From contig JAFYYS010000007.1 in NCBI GenBank assembly GCA_017546025.1, positions 1 through 57,964 on the forward strand: 57,964 nucleotides of DNA. The letters run 5' to 3'. This document shows, one piece after another, positions 16,982-25,497 of the stretch. Position 1 is the stretch's first letter. The number at the start of each line of letters is the position of its first letter. Source of the DNA: Lachnospiraceae bacterium (GTDB taxonomy: Bacteria; Bacillota; Clostridia; Lachnospirales; Lachnospiraceae). The notes under the pieces were generated by a model that was given only the letters and a program-made list of their open reading frames with translations, was not told the origin of the DNA and did not search any database. A program made the position numbers and the translations under genes.

Positions 16982-19962
16982 CTCTTACCTCCGCGGAAAC
17001 TTTCGGTCGGACCAAGGTAGGAACGCTTCGGCTCCTCTCCCTCACGGAAGATAACCAGTCTTTCCAGAACGAAGTTCGGGGAAAGCGCGAAAATGCTTAC
17101 GGTGTTCACGCCTGCCTTCAAATCAAGTGTCACATTTACCACTCGGCTGTTGCATAAAACGCCCTGCGCCCAGAGGTCATTACCGTCACCGACACGGAAG
17201 CCGTCCGGGATGGCATTTACCTTCTTCATGCGGCCTTCATTCGCCGCGATGCCGAAGAACAATTCGGGCACGCGCGTCGGCGGGTTGCCGGGGCTCGTCA
17301 TCAGGCGGACGCAGTACTTTCCTTCGCTCGGAACGGTGAAGCTGTAGGTTACGGAAGGCGCATCCTTTGCCGTGAAGTTCACGTTCTGCGGGAACGCCTT
17401 CACCGCCGAAAGCGTGCGGCCGTAATCCGGAAGGATTTCGAAGCTGCCGGCCTTCGTGTCATTCTTCTTCGCGAAATGCTCCGCTTCGATGGCAATGTAG
17501 CGGTTCAAAACAGCGCCTTCGCCGAACACAACCGAAAGGTTCGGCATCGCATGCACCGTTGCGTTCATGTCAATCCAGTTCTCTGCGCACCAGACAAATG
17601 TGTCGTCACTGCAGGGCGCACCGGGAACAATCACGGGTACCCGCACGCGGGCATGGCCTGTGGCGCCGTGAATCTTAATCTCAAATACCGTACTTTCTTT
17701 CATCTTCGAGCGGTCAACCGTAACCTTTAACGTAAAGAGGCTCTCTGGCTGAATCGTGCCGGAAGTCTTAGAAAGCGTGATTGCATCGCTGTCGCATTCC
17801 GCCGTGAACTTAATCGGCTTCGCGGATGCGGTCGAAAGCGTAATCGCGCCCGTGTTCACGCGGGGATCGAGGAATGCGCCGAGCGTCAGGATTCTGGCTG
17901 TCCAGGACGTGCCTTCGGTATGCTGGTCGGTTCCGGGGATTGTCACAATCATGCGGTCCTTCGCGGCCGGCTCGAACGTATGGGTAACCGGATAACGGCA
18001 CTCCTCCTCGCACCAGTACTGAAAACCGAGATGCTCCGACATGCCCATGCCGTACCATTTTCCGTTATGAATGGTATGAAGCTCTTCGGTCAGCGCACGG
18101 TCCTTCTTAAAGCAGGCGTCGATGTCCTTGGCAAGCTTCAGCGCGTAGGTGCTTCGGATGCTTGCATAGGCGTGGTTCAGCGTCGTCAGAAGCCACATCT
18201 TCTGCACATTCAGGTTGGCCGTAAGCGGCAGGTAGACAAGCTCGTAATAACCGAACTGCGCATCCTCGGGAAGCGAAGCGCGGAGCGCCTCGGCCTCGTT
18301 CATCAGCTTATCGCATTCCGCAAGCAGTTTCTCTGTTTCCCCGAAGGCGAACGGCGCGTACTGTTCGTCGTTCATCGCCTCGGTACGTCTTGCGGCATTG
18401 ATCTTCGTGTAGCCGCGCAGAAGCTTCGAAAGCTTTGCGCACGCAGCGTCGTCGAGGATTCCCGCAAAATGCTTCTTCGGGAACGCCTTCGTATACTTCT
18501 CGGCGCTTCTAAGGTCGCTCGTGCCGTAGCGCTCGTAGTCATAGGCAAGGTCAAGGAAATAAGCAAGCGGGAACTCAGTGCTGAAAATATCGCCGACGTT
18601 CACGATCCAAAGCTCGCGGATGCCGTTGTCATACGCGGTCGTCATCTGCTCCCAAACCTTCGGCAGGAACGACGTATTGTACCACTCATAGGATACCGGA
18701 TAGCCGTGGTAATCGAAATGGTAGTACATCCCGTAGCCGCCCTTATGCGGAAGCATTTCCTTCGTGGGCAGCGTGCGGAGGTTGCCGTAGTTGTCGTCAC
18801 AAAGCATCAGCGTGACACCCTCAAGCTCAGGGTCGCCCATCAGGCCGGGCGTCGTCTCGTCGCCGTAGAAGTACGGCTCGACCTCTTTATAAAGCGCAAG
18901 CATTCTCGGTACCTGATCGAGGTCCTTGTTGACATGCTTTTTAATCAGCCCGTTCTGCGTTTTCAATACTCTTCGAAGCAGATCGATATTGTCCGCAAGC
19001 GTTGCCTCGCGGCCGAGGATTGCGGTATCCGCTTCGCCGCGCATGCCGACCGTAATCACATTTTCGAACTTTCCGCTTCGCTTCAGGCCGTCCTCCCAGA
19101 ACCGGGTGATGCCCTTCTCATTCGTGTTGAAGTTCCAGGCGTCGCCGTAAACGGAATCCTTGCCGCGCACATAACGGTACTCCTCGCCCTGGCGGCAGCA
19201 CGGCTCGTGGTGGGAAGCGCCCATGACAACGCCGAGCTCGTCGGCAAGAATCGCATTCTCAAGGCCCGGGCCGTCATTCGGGAAGATTGCCGACCACATC
19301 GCGGGCCACAGATAGTTACCCTTCAAACGGAGCAGCAGCTCGAATACATGTGCATAAACCTTCGCATTGAAGCCGCCGTAATTCTTCGTGCAGAAATTGC
19401 CGAACGCCGGCCACTCATCGTTGATGAAAAAGCCGCGGAAACGGACGGACGGCTCCTTAGACGTATATCGGAAGCCCTCCGGAAGCTCGAATTCGCTGAG
19501 CTTTGCAGGCAGCATTGAAAGCCAGTCAATGAAAGGCGAAACACCGAGCATCTCGGAAAGATGGAACAGTCCGTAAACGGTACCTCGCTTCTCGCTTCCC
19601 GCGATGACAACCGCAGTCTTAAAGCTTCCCTGACCCTTATTCACGGCCTTCTTCGGAACGTCCTTCAAAACGGCAATCGTAAACACCTCGCGCTTGCCCC
19701 GAACATCCGAAAGGTCAATCACGCCCGCCTTCTCAAGTCCGTCAATCAGCTTGCTCTTGCCGATTGTTCCGTACAGAACCGGCAGCGTCACGGCATCGGT
19801 AATCTCCGCCGCCTCATAAACCTTCGGCTGCGCGCCGAATACCGCCTTCATATCGTCGCTGACGCGGCCCGCAATCTTATTGACGCCGCTCCATTCACCT
19901 GCGCCTGAGACAAATGCCACGCTGCCCTTTCTGATGGCTCCCGCTGTAATCTTAAAATCCAT
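16978..19962 (-). CDS. GH115 family glycosidase (xylan alpha-1,2-glucuronidase type)
   Basis: This 994-aa protein has GH115 landmarks: SEKRGTVYGLFHLSEMLGVSPF, the RFRGFFINDEWPAFGNF segment, LKGNYLWPAMW and a MGASHHEP motif, with the C-terminal beta domain ending near residue 980. The family removes (4-O-methyl)glucuronic acid from xylan or its oligosaccharides. No signal peptide is present, so it should act on imported oligosaccharides. It starts at 19962 behind GGGAGAGG and lies 30 bases after rsmJ. The GH115 identity is firm; the natural substrate is inference. Confidence 0.88.
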   Translation of the reverse strand: MDFKITAGAIRKGSVAFVSGAGEWSGVNKIAGRVSDDMKAVFGAQPKVYEAAEITDAVTLPVLYGTIGKSKLIDGLEKAGVIDLSDVRGKREVFTIAVLKDVPKKAVNKGQGSFKTAVVIAGSEKRGTVYGLFHLSEMLGVSPFIDWLSMLPAKLSEFELPEGFRYTSKEPSVRFRGFFINDEWPAFGNFCTKNYGGFNAKVYAHVFELLLRLKGNYLWPAMWSAIFPNDGPGLENAILADELGVVMGASHHEPCCRQGEEYRYVRGKDSVYGDAWNFNTNEKGITRFWEDGLKRSGKFENVITVGMRGEADTAILGREATLADNIDLLRRVLKTQNGLIKKHVNKDLDQVPRMLALYKEVEPYFYGDETTPGLMGDPELEGVTLMLCDDNYGNLRTLPTKEMLPHKGGYGMYYHFDYHGYPVSYEWYNTSFLPKVWEQMTTAYDNGIRELWIVNVGDIFSTEFPLAYFLDLAYDYERYGTSDLRSAEKYTKAFPKKHFAGILDDAACAKLSKLLRGYTKINAARRTEAMNDEQYAPFAFGETEKLLAECDKLMNEAEALRASLPEDAQFGYYELVYLPLTANLNVQKMWLLTTLNHAYASIRSTYALKLAKDIDACFKKDRALTEELHTIHNGKWYGMGMSEHLGFQYWCEEECRYPVTHTFEPAAKDRMIVTIPGTDQHTEGTSWTARILTLGAFLDPRVNTGAITLSTASAKPIKFTAECDSDAITLSKTSGTIQPESLFTLKVTVDRSKMKESTVFEIKIHGATGHARVRVPVIVPGAPCSDDTFVWCAENWIDMNATVHAMPNLSVVFGEGAVLNRYIAIEAEHFAKKNDTKAGSFEILPDYGRTLSAVKAFPQNVNFTAKDAPSVTYSFTVPSEGKYCVRLMTSPGNPPTRVPELFFGIAANEGRMKKVNAIPDGFRVGDGNDLWAQGVLCNSRVVNVTLDLKAGVNTVSIFALSPNFVLERLVIFREGEEPKRSYLGPTESFRGGKR

Positions 19963-19992
19963 ACTGCTTCCTCTCCCTGTCTGTTTTACAAA

Positions 19993-20739
19993 TCATGCCC
20001 GCACGAAGCAATCGTAACGGATGGCTTTGCCGCTTAAGCTGTAATCAGGCTTGCGGCCGGCCAGATACGGCCCCTTTAAGGGCCTTTTAATCAGTATTCT
20101 TTTTGCACCTGCAGTAAAGGCTGCATTAAGCAGTTCCTCTTCGTCGCTGCACGGACTCTCCAATTGCTGCAGAAGCTGAAACTTCTTTTTGATTAAGGCG
20201 CTTTTTTGGCGCTTCGGAAACATCGGGTCTAAAAGGATGACATCCGGTACATACGAAAGGCTTTGCATCGCCTCGATGCTGTTTCCGTACACCAATTCCA
20301 TCCGCGAAACCGTCTCCGAAAGCTCCGTCTCCCCGGCCGCGCGCTTAAGCGCATTCGAAAGAATCGCCGCGATGACCGGATCCCGCTCGTAAAGCCGCAC
20401 CGAAAACCCTGCCGCGGCAAGAAGAATCGCATCCTCTCCGAGCCCTGCCGTCGCATCGATTGCCGTCGCGGACATGCCGAATGACTTCCTCTTCGCGGCC
20501 TTCACGACGAGCTCATCACTGAGTCTTCCGGGTTTAATCCTTTTATACATCGCCGAAAGGTCTCCGCAGACCGACAGCTCGCCGTCCGATAAGAAAAGCG
20601 TCTCCCCGTCAAGAAGGAGCCTGAGTTCCCCGCTTTCCGGTGCCTCAGCCGCGGCCGTCAGGCCGTACGTTTCGCAAAGCATTTTTGCATAACCGGAATC
20701 GCAGTCCGGTGAAAGAACAAGCTTCATATCATTTGCCAT
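19993..20739 (-). CDS. rsmJ: RsmJ-like 16S rRNA (guanine-N2) methyltransferase
   Basis: This protein of about 248 aa has the SAM-binding motif AIDATAGLGEDAILLAAAG and the very characteristic LLDPMFPKRQKSALIKKK motif of RsmJ/YhiQ. In Escherichia coli RsmJ forms m2G1516 in 16S rRNA. The start is uncertain: ATG 20739 or ATG 20727, neither with a strong binding site. A longer frame would run into the hairpin at 20767-20792. It is followed closely by the GH115 gene. Confidence 0.78.
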   Translation of the reverse strand: MANDMKLVLSPDCDSGYAKMLCETYGLTAAAEAPESGELRLLLDGETLFLSDGELSVCGDLSAMYKRIKPGRLSDELVVKAAKRKSFGMSATAIDATAGLGEDAILLAAAGFSVRLYERDPVIAAILSNALKRAAGETELSETVSRMELVYGNSIEAMQSLSYVPDVILLDPMFPKRQKSALIKKKFQLLQQLESPCSDEEELLNAAFTAGAKRILIKRPLKGPYLAGRKPDYSLSGKAIRYDCFVRA

Positions 20740-20766
20740 AATCAAAAACGAATTTCGGACACAGTA

Positions 20767-20792
20767 ATGCCTCTGCGTGCAAAGCAGAGGCA
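20767..20792 (-). terminator. Hairpin after the DUF3592 gene
   Basis: TGCCTCTG pairs with CAGAGGCA around a short loop, 8 bases beyond the stop at 20800. No clear U-run follows, so termination is only likely. Confidence 0.4.
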
Positions 20793-20799
20793 CTGTAAA

Positions 20800-21198
20800 C
20801 TATCGGATGATGAAAAATGCAACGACGCCGGCAATTCCCAAAACCAGCGAAGCAACCGGTACCACCAGGGCGTTTCTCGTAACTGCCGCGATGTACTGCT
20901 TCGGGTTCTGCGGGTTGTAATAGATGTCGATCTTGTTGCCGACTTTGAACTTCTTCTTGCGGCCGGAACGGATATTCAGCATGTCCCTGATCTCCTCCTC
21001 GTTCGCCGTAAAGGAAACAACCGGAACGTAGTTCGTTACCTTCTTGCCGTTGTTGGTCATGTCAACGTCTTCATGGATGTCCACGATTTCAGCCTTTGCA
21101 AGAACCGCAAATTTACGCTTTTTCAGATAACTTAACAGCATTCCGATCAGACCGAACAGAAGTAACGCGATTCCGCCGTACAGACATACATATTCCAT
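20800..21198 (-). CDS. DUF3592 membrane protein
   Basis: This 132-aa protein has an N-terminal helix (residues ~5-25) and a C-terminal helix (~110-130). They flank a beta-rich cytoplasmic or extracytoplasmic domain ending with IDIYYNPQNPKQYI, the DUF3592 signature. Function unknown. The start at 21198 follows GAGAGGG. It lies 21 bases downstream of the cytidylate-kinase-like gene and is probably co-transcribed with it. Confidence 0.75.
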   Translation of the reverse strand: MEYVCLYGGIALLLFGLIGMLLSYLKKRKFAVLAKAEIVDIHEDVDMTNNGKKVTNYVPVVSFTANEEEIRDMLNIRSGRKKKFKVGNKIDIYYNPQNPKQYIAAVTRNALVVPVASLVLGIAGVVAFFIIR

Positions 21199-21219
21199 AA
21201 CAATACCCTCTCTTATCGT

Positions 21220-21828
21220 TTATTCGCCTTTCGCGATTTTATACAGAAGCTCCACGCAGCCCTCAACACCGAACGTCCCGCTGTTCAGCGTCATGTCGTA
21301 ATTCTGGGCGCGGCCCCACTCATAATCGGTATAATACTTATAATGATTCGCTCTGGCCTTGTCGCGCTTACGAAGCGTCTTCTCGACGTCATCCTTCGCA
21401 AAGCCGTATTCCGTCACGGCACGCTCGGCCTTTAAAGCCATGTCGGCATGGATGAACACATGCAGGGAATCCGGATAATCCTTCAGGATGAAATCGGCGC
21501 ACCGTCCGACGATGACGCAGTTCTCTTTATTGGCAATATCCTTAATGATATCGGACTGCACGACGAAAAGCTGATCCTGAAGCGGCAGCATGTTGCCGCC
21601 GAATACCATTCCGGCATAGGTCATATTGCTTGCGATATTGAACAAAAGGCTGCCCGTGATATGCTCTCCCTGCTCCTCCACGAATTCCTTCGCGAGGCCG
21701 CTCTCCTTGGCCACACGGTCAATCAACTCCTTGTCGTAGTAGGAGTATCCCAGTTTCTCCGCAAGGAGTTTACCGATGCGTCTGCCTCCGCTTCCGCATT
21801 CACGGCTGATGGTGATGATTTTCTTCAT
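21220..21828 (-). CDS. Cytidylate kinase-like family protein
   Basis: This 202-aa P-loop protein has ITISRECGSGGRRIGKLLA at the N-terminus and a YYDKELIDRVA segment, both typical of the cytidylate-kinase-like family that is abundant in Clostridia. It lacks the usual length (~225 aa) and several motifs of true Cmk, so the nucleotide substrate is uncertain. GGGAGG precedes ATG 21828. Transcription probably starts at the promoter 21858-21887. Confidence 0.8.
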   Translation of the reverse strand: MKKIITISRECGSGGRRIGKLLAEKLGYSYYDKELIDRVAKESGLAKEFVEEQGEHITGSLLFNIASNMTYAGMVFGGNMLPLQDQLFVVQSDIIKDIANKENCVIVGRCADFILKDYPDSLHVFIHADMALKAERAVTEYGFAKDDVEKTLRKRDKARANHYKYYTDYEWGRAQNYDMTLNSGTFGVEGCVELLYKIAKGE

Positions 21829-21857
21829 AGGACACCTCCCGTAAAGTGTTATTATTC

Positions 21858-21887
21858 ATTATACCACAGGAAAATGCGATAAGGCAA
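21858..21887 (-). promoter_or_regulatory. Promoter overlapping the upstream terminator
   Basis: Minus-strand TTGCCT, an 18-base spacer and TATAAT. The -35 lies inside the terminator stem of the LRR gene, and the spacer contains an exact copy of the dispersed 11-mer (plus-strand orientation, 21869-21879). Confidence 0.6.
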
Positions 21888-21916
21888 CAATTCCGAAAAG
21901 AATATTGTTGCCTTAT
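21879..21916 (-). terminator. Terminator after the LRR-protein gene
   Basis: A 12-bp stem ATAAGGCAACAA/TTGTTGCCTTAT with a 14-base loop is followed on the minus strand by CGCATTTTCC. It is 24 bases beyond the stop at 21940. Confidence 0.7.
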
Positions 21917-21939
21917 CCTAAAAAAGCTTCAATTGTCTG

Positions 21940-23184
21940 TTATTTTACACCGTACTTCCAAACGGCATTGATTAACTCTTCGTTTCCTTCCCCCATCCAA
22001 ACTGCATTTCGATTCTCTTTCGTTCCTTCATAACAGACTTCCCGAAGCGATTCGCACCCGGAGAACGCATTTATTCCGATTCCCGTCAGCCGTACGGGAA
22101 TGGTTACTTTTTCTAATGCCTTGCAGCCGCTGAATGCGAACTCAAACAGCGTTTTCACGTTATCAGGCAAAACGACTTCCCGAAGCGCAGCGCAATTCGA
22201 GAACGCAGCCCATCCGATTTCCATCAAAGACTTCGGAAGAGAAATCTCCGTAAGGCTGCCGCAGTTTTCAAATGCTCTTTGTTTGATGCTGTATATGCCG
22301 TTCGGAAGAATGACCTTCCTAAGAGCGGTACACTCCCCGAATACATCCTCTTCCAAAACCGTAATCTGCTTCGGCACGGTAATCTCCGTAATCCCGGTGC
22401 AGGCATAGAATGCACTTTCTCCGAGAACGGTCAGTCCTTCCGGAAGGATAATCCCGTTGAGACCGCCGCATTGTGCAAAAGCCATTCCTTCAATCCGCGT
22501 TACGCCTTTAGGTATGGAAACCTCCCGAAGACCGGAGCATCTGAATAAAGCTCCCTCGCCGATTTCCTTCAGGGACTCGGGAAGCACCATCTCGGTCAAA
22601 TCGGTGCATTGATAGAAGGCCCAGCTTCCAAGGCGTGTCACGCCTTCTTCGATGATAACCTTCTTTACGGCCAGTCTGCCGTACCAGGGAGAACTGTCTC
22701 CAAGCAGTTCCGACGCATAATCCTTCATTGCCCCTTTTCCCGAAATGGTCAGGACGCCGTTTTCATCCATCTGCCACTGAAGCTCGTCACCCTTTGCTCC
22801 GCAGTAGCCGGATTTCGGATCCGGTTGCTGTGTGGGTTTCTTCCCTTCTGTCGGGGTGGGCGTTTCCGTAGGGGTCGGCGTTGGTGTTCCTGTAAGACCG
22901 GCAGCCTGTGAAGGGGTAACGACAGGTTCTTTCCTGTTGTTGCCTCTATGAAGCAATACGGCATTCAGGACAAATCCCAGTATAATCCCGGCGCACATCA
23001 CTGCTGCCACAGCCACAAAACTGCCCCACGGAATCATCTTCCGAACGACAGTCCGCCCGTTTCCGGACCTTTTTTGCTCCTGAAGCTCCTCTGCCGCGGC
23101 GTGCCCCCCGACGGCGCCTTCGCTTCTTAACAGAATATCTTCATCAATTGCGCTCATGCTTCTGAACAAATCTTCTTTAGTCAT
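21940..23184 (-). CDS. Membrane protein with BspA-type leucine-rich repeats, partner of an adjacent sigma factor
   Basis: This 414-aa protein has a short cytoplasmic N-terminus (MTKEDLFRSMSAIDEDILLRSE, then a basic stretch), one membrane helix (residues ~50-75) and a Thr/Pro-rich linker with repeated TPTPTET units. About nine LRR_5/BspA-like repeats (ITEISLPKSLMEIG type) follow and should face outward. Its ATG overlaps the sigma-factor stop by eight bases. The N-terminus resembles the short motif of clostridial membrane proteins encoded next to sigma factors, so an anti-sigma or signal-receptor role is a reasonable inference. LRR_5 domains are often protein-binding or surface modules. Confidence 0.75.
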   Translation of the reverse strand: MTKEDLFRSMSAIDEDILLRSEGAVGGHAAAEELQEQKRSGNGRTVVRKMIPWGSFVAVAAVMCAGIILGFVLNAVLLHRGNNRKEPVVTPSQAAGLTGTPTPTPTETPTPTEGKKPTQQPDPKSGYCGAKGDELQWQMDENGVLTISGKGAMKDYASELLGDSSPWYGRLAVKKVIIEEGVTRLGSWAFYQCTDLTEMVLPESLKEIGEGALFRCSGLREVSIPKGVTRIEGMAFAQCGGLNGIILPEGLTVLGESAFYACTGITEITVPKQITVLEEDVFGECTALRKVILPNGIYSIKQRAFENCGSLTEISLPKSLMEIGWAAFSNCAALREVVLPDNVKTLFEFAFSGCKALEKVTIPVRLTGIGINAFSGCESLREVCYEGTKENRNAVWMGEGNEELINAVWKYGVK

Positions 23185-23740
23185 CGAGAAACCCCTCCTT
23201 TATAAGGCGTGCTCTCAGCTTCTTGCGGACACGTGACAGAACAACCATGACATGATTGGCCGTCATATTGTACCGCCCGGCTATTTCCGACGCGGATTCC
23301 GTAAAGAAATACCGTCTTACAAAGACATTGCCTTCCTTTTCCGGCAGTTCCCTGACAAATCTCCTCACGCACTCGTCAAGCTCTTTTGCCTCAAACTCCT
23401 TTTCCACATTCTGACTGCCCGCCACACATTCTTCTAACTCCGACAGGACAAGCGTCTGCTCTCCTCCGCCGCGTTTGGCAGCCGTTTCTGCCTGAAGACG
23501 GTTGATTGCGATGTTTCTGGTAATCTTGGCCAGAAACATCTTCAATTTATCGGGAATCAGCGGCGGAATGGAATTCCACGCCCTGAGCCACGTGTCATTC
23601 ACGCATTCCTCGGAATCTTCCCTGTTATGAAGAATCCTCTCGGCTATCGTCATACAGTAGGCCCCGTACTTCCCCTCTGTTCTCCATATCGCGTCAGAGT
23701 TTCTTTGCAGGTACAGTTCTATAATCTGACTGTCTTCCAA
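23177..23740 (-). CDS. RNA polymerase sigma-70 family (ECF-type) sigma factor
   Basis: This 187-aa protein has region 2 (DSEECVNDTWLRAWNSIPP, FLAKITRNIAINRLQ) and region 4 (LPEKEGNVFVRRYFFTESASEIA...VVLSRVRKKLR) of ECF sigma factors. It starts at TTG 23740 behind AAGGAGG. It is followed with overlap by the LRR membrane protein, a usual sigma/anti-sigma arrangement. The regulon cannot be read from this window. Confidence 0.88.
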   Translation of the reverse strand: MEDSQIIELYLQRNSDAIWRTEGKYGAYCMTIAERILHNREDSEECVNDTWLRAWNSIPPLIPDKLKMFLAKITRNIAINRLQAETAAKRGGGEQTLVLSELEECVAGSQNVEKEFEAKELDECVRRFVRELPEKEGNVFVRRYFFTESASEIAGRYNMTANHVMVVLSRVRKKLRARLIKEGFLDD

Positions 23741-23842
23741 AGCACTACCTCCTTGATTCGAAATGTCCTTTCACCAAATAAGACCGAATTACTTTCGAAA
23801 CCTTACAACTTTTTTTGTTTTTCTGATGAATGGAAAAGATTG

Positions 23843-23871
23843 TTGCCATTTTCCGCCGTGCGGTTTATACT
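23843..23871 (+). promoter_or_regulatory. Promoter for cysK
   Basis: TTGCCA, a 17-base spacer and TATACT lie 30 bases ahead of ATG 23901. Confidence 0.75.
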
Positions 23872-23900
23872 GTAAACATTCCACGGAAAATGAGGACGCT

Positions 23901-24833
23901 ATGATTTACAATAACATTTTGGAAGCCATGGGACACACGCCCATGATTCGCTTACAGCATATGGTCGGACCCGACAGCGCGGAAATCCTCGTGAAGTTCG
24001 AGGGGTTGAATGTCGGCGGCTCGATTAAGACAAGAACCGCATATAACATGATTCTGGCCGCCGAGAAGGAAGGCCGGATTACGAAGGATACCATCATCGT
24101 TGAGCCCACAAGCGGCAATCAGGGCATCGGACTAGCTCTGGTCGGCGCGGTGCGCGGCTACAAAACCGTGATCATCATGCCGGATTCCGTCAGCGAGGAA
24201 AGACGCAAGCTCGTGCACCACTACGGCGCCGAGGTCATCCTGATTCACGACGCCGGCGATATCGGCGCATGCATCGCGGAATGCCTGAATACGGCGCTTC
24301 GCATGGCTGAGGAAGACCCAAACGTTTTCGTCCCCGAGCAGTTTTCTAATCCGAACAACCCGCTCGTGCACAAATACCATACCGGCGTTGAGATTCTCGA
24401 GCAGGTTGCCGGTCCGATTGACGGCTTCTGCTCCGGCATCGGAACGGGCGGCACCATTTCCGGCATCGGCGAGGTTTTGAAGACGCAGAACCCGGATATC
24501 ACGATTTGGGCAGTGGAGCCTGAAAGCGCCGCAATCCTTTCCGGCGGTTCGATCGGCACGCATCTGCAGATGGGCATCGGAGACGGTCTGATTCCCGACA
24601 ACCTGAATCAGAACATCTATTCCGACATTTATATCGTAACCGACGAGGTCGCGCTGCAGACCTCAAGAGACCTGGCAAGCAAAGAGGGCATCCTCTGCGG
24701 CATCTCGAGCGGAACGAATGTGGCCGCCGCGATTGCCCTTGCGAAGAAGCTCGGACCCGGCAAGACGGTTGTCACCGTGCTTCCCGATACGGCGGAACGG
24801 TATTTCTCCACCCCGCTTTTTGCAGGCGAATAA
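23901..24833 (+). CDS. cysK: Cysteine synthase (O-acetylserine sulfhydrylase)
   Basis: This 310-aa PLP enzyme has GGSIKTRTAYNM (Schiff-base lysine), the substrate loop PTSGNQGIGLALVG and the phosphate-binding GTGGTISGIGEVL. It joins sulfide with O-acetylserine to make cysteine. The start follows GAGGACGCT. It is monocistronic, with its own promoter and a strong terminator immediately after. CysK is preferred over CysM on motif context, but the acceptor specificity is not proven. Confidence 0.9.
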   Translation: MIYNNILEAMGHTPMIRLQHMVGPDSAEILVKFEGLNVGGSIKTRTAYNMILAAEKEGRITKDTIIVEPTSGNQGIGLALVGAVRGYKTVIIMPDSVSEERRKLVHHYGAEVILIHDAGDIGACIAECLNTALRMAEEDPNVFVPEQFSNPNNPLVHKYHTGVEILEQVAGPIDGFCSGIGTGGTISGIGEVLKTQNPDITIWAVEPESAAILSGGSIGTHLQMGIGDGLIPDNLNQNIYSDIYIVTDEVALQTSRDLASKEGILCGISSGTNVAAAIALAKKLGPGKTVVTVLPDTAERYFSTPLFAGE

Positions 24834-24839
24834 AAATGT

Positions 24840-24869
24840 ACGTCGCTCCTTTTCGGAGCGACGTTTTTT
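24840..24869. terminator. Bidirectional terminator between convergent genes
   Basis: A perfect 10-bp stem (ACGTCGCTCC / GGAGCGACGT) with a five-base loop is flanked by a T-run on the right and an A-run on the left. It serves cysK and the convergent hypothetical gene. Confidence 0.9.
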
Positions 24870-24870
24870 A

Positions 24871-25407
24871 TTACTGAAGCGTGATGCTTTTTAACAGGTT
24901 TTCAAGTACCGTCCAATGCTCTTCGTCCGAGCAGATGGTAATCATGATCCGGCTGTCCGAATCGTAGTAGTATTCAACCTTTACGGGCGGCGTGCAGCTC
25001 TGGTCCTCATAAGAAATCTTTCTGGCCTTGTAATTGCCGGAACCGTAAACGGCGTTGTCCTCTCTTGTGAAGGCGTAGCTTCCGTCGCTTTCAAAGGCTT
25101 CCAGTGCCTCGTCAAGGTCCGTCGCGTCATCGATGCCCGAAACGGAGACATAGTATTTTTCTTCCTGCCCCTTGATGCCGAAGCGGTCCATGGACAACCT
25201 GTTTCCGCCGTCCAGAAGGATATTCTGATAGGTCACGACATCCTGGTTGAATTTCAGCGCATATCCGAACTGCTTCGAGTAGAAATTCTTGTTCGGATTG
25301 AGATAATGTATCGCAAGAATCACAATTACCATGATCAGTACGGCAACCGCCATGAAAATCATCGCAAGAGTGGTTTTCGACATCTTATTTTCCTTATTTT
25401 TCTCCAT
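24871..25407 (-). CDS. Hypothetical membrane-anchored protein
   Basis: This 178-aa protein has one N-terminal hydrophobic helix (TTLAMIFMAVAVLIMVIVILAI) followed by a ~140-residue acidic extracytoplasmic domain. I recognise no family. ATG 25383 has a better-placed AAGGA than ATG 25407, so the true product may be eight residues shorter. It is divergent from the MATE gene, whose promoter overlaps its start region. Confidence 0.65.
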   Translation of the reverse strand: MEKNKENKMSKTTLAMIFMAVAVLIMVIVILAIHYLNPNKNFYSKQFGYALKFNQDVVTYQNILLDGGNRLSMDRFGIKGQEEKYYVSVSGIDDATDLDEALEAFESDGSYAFTREDNAVYGSGNYKARKISYEDQSCTPPVKVEYYYDSDSRIMITICSDEEHWTVLENLLKSITLQ

Positions 25408-25435
25408 TGCAATCTTCTTTCAAACGTGATATAAC
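25407..25435 (+). promoter_or_regulatory. Promoter for the MATE gene
   Basis: TTGCAA, 17 bases, TATAAC on the plus strand. It overlaps the start codon of the divergent hypothetical gene. Confidence 0.6.
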
Positions 25436-25497
25436 ATCATTCTATACGAAAAACCCGCGGAAAGCAACGATGGATTTCCGCTCCACAGGTAAGAAAG

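Noticed and set aside
17920-19518. 532-aa plus-strand open frame
   Set aside because: It is antisense to the GH115 gene, which has clear family motifs; no RBS or domain on this strand.
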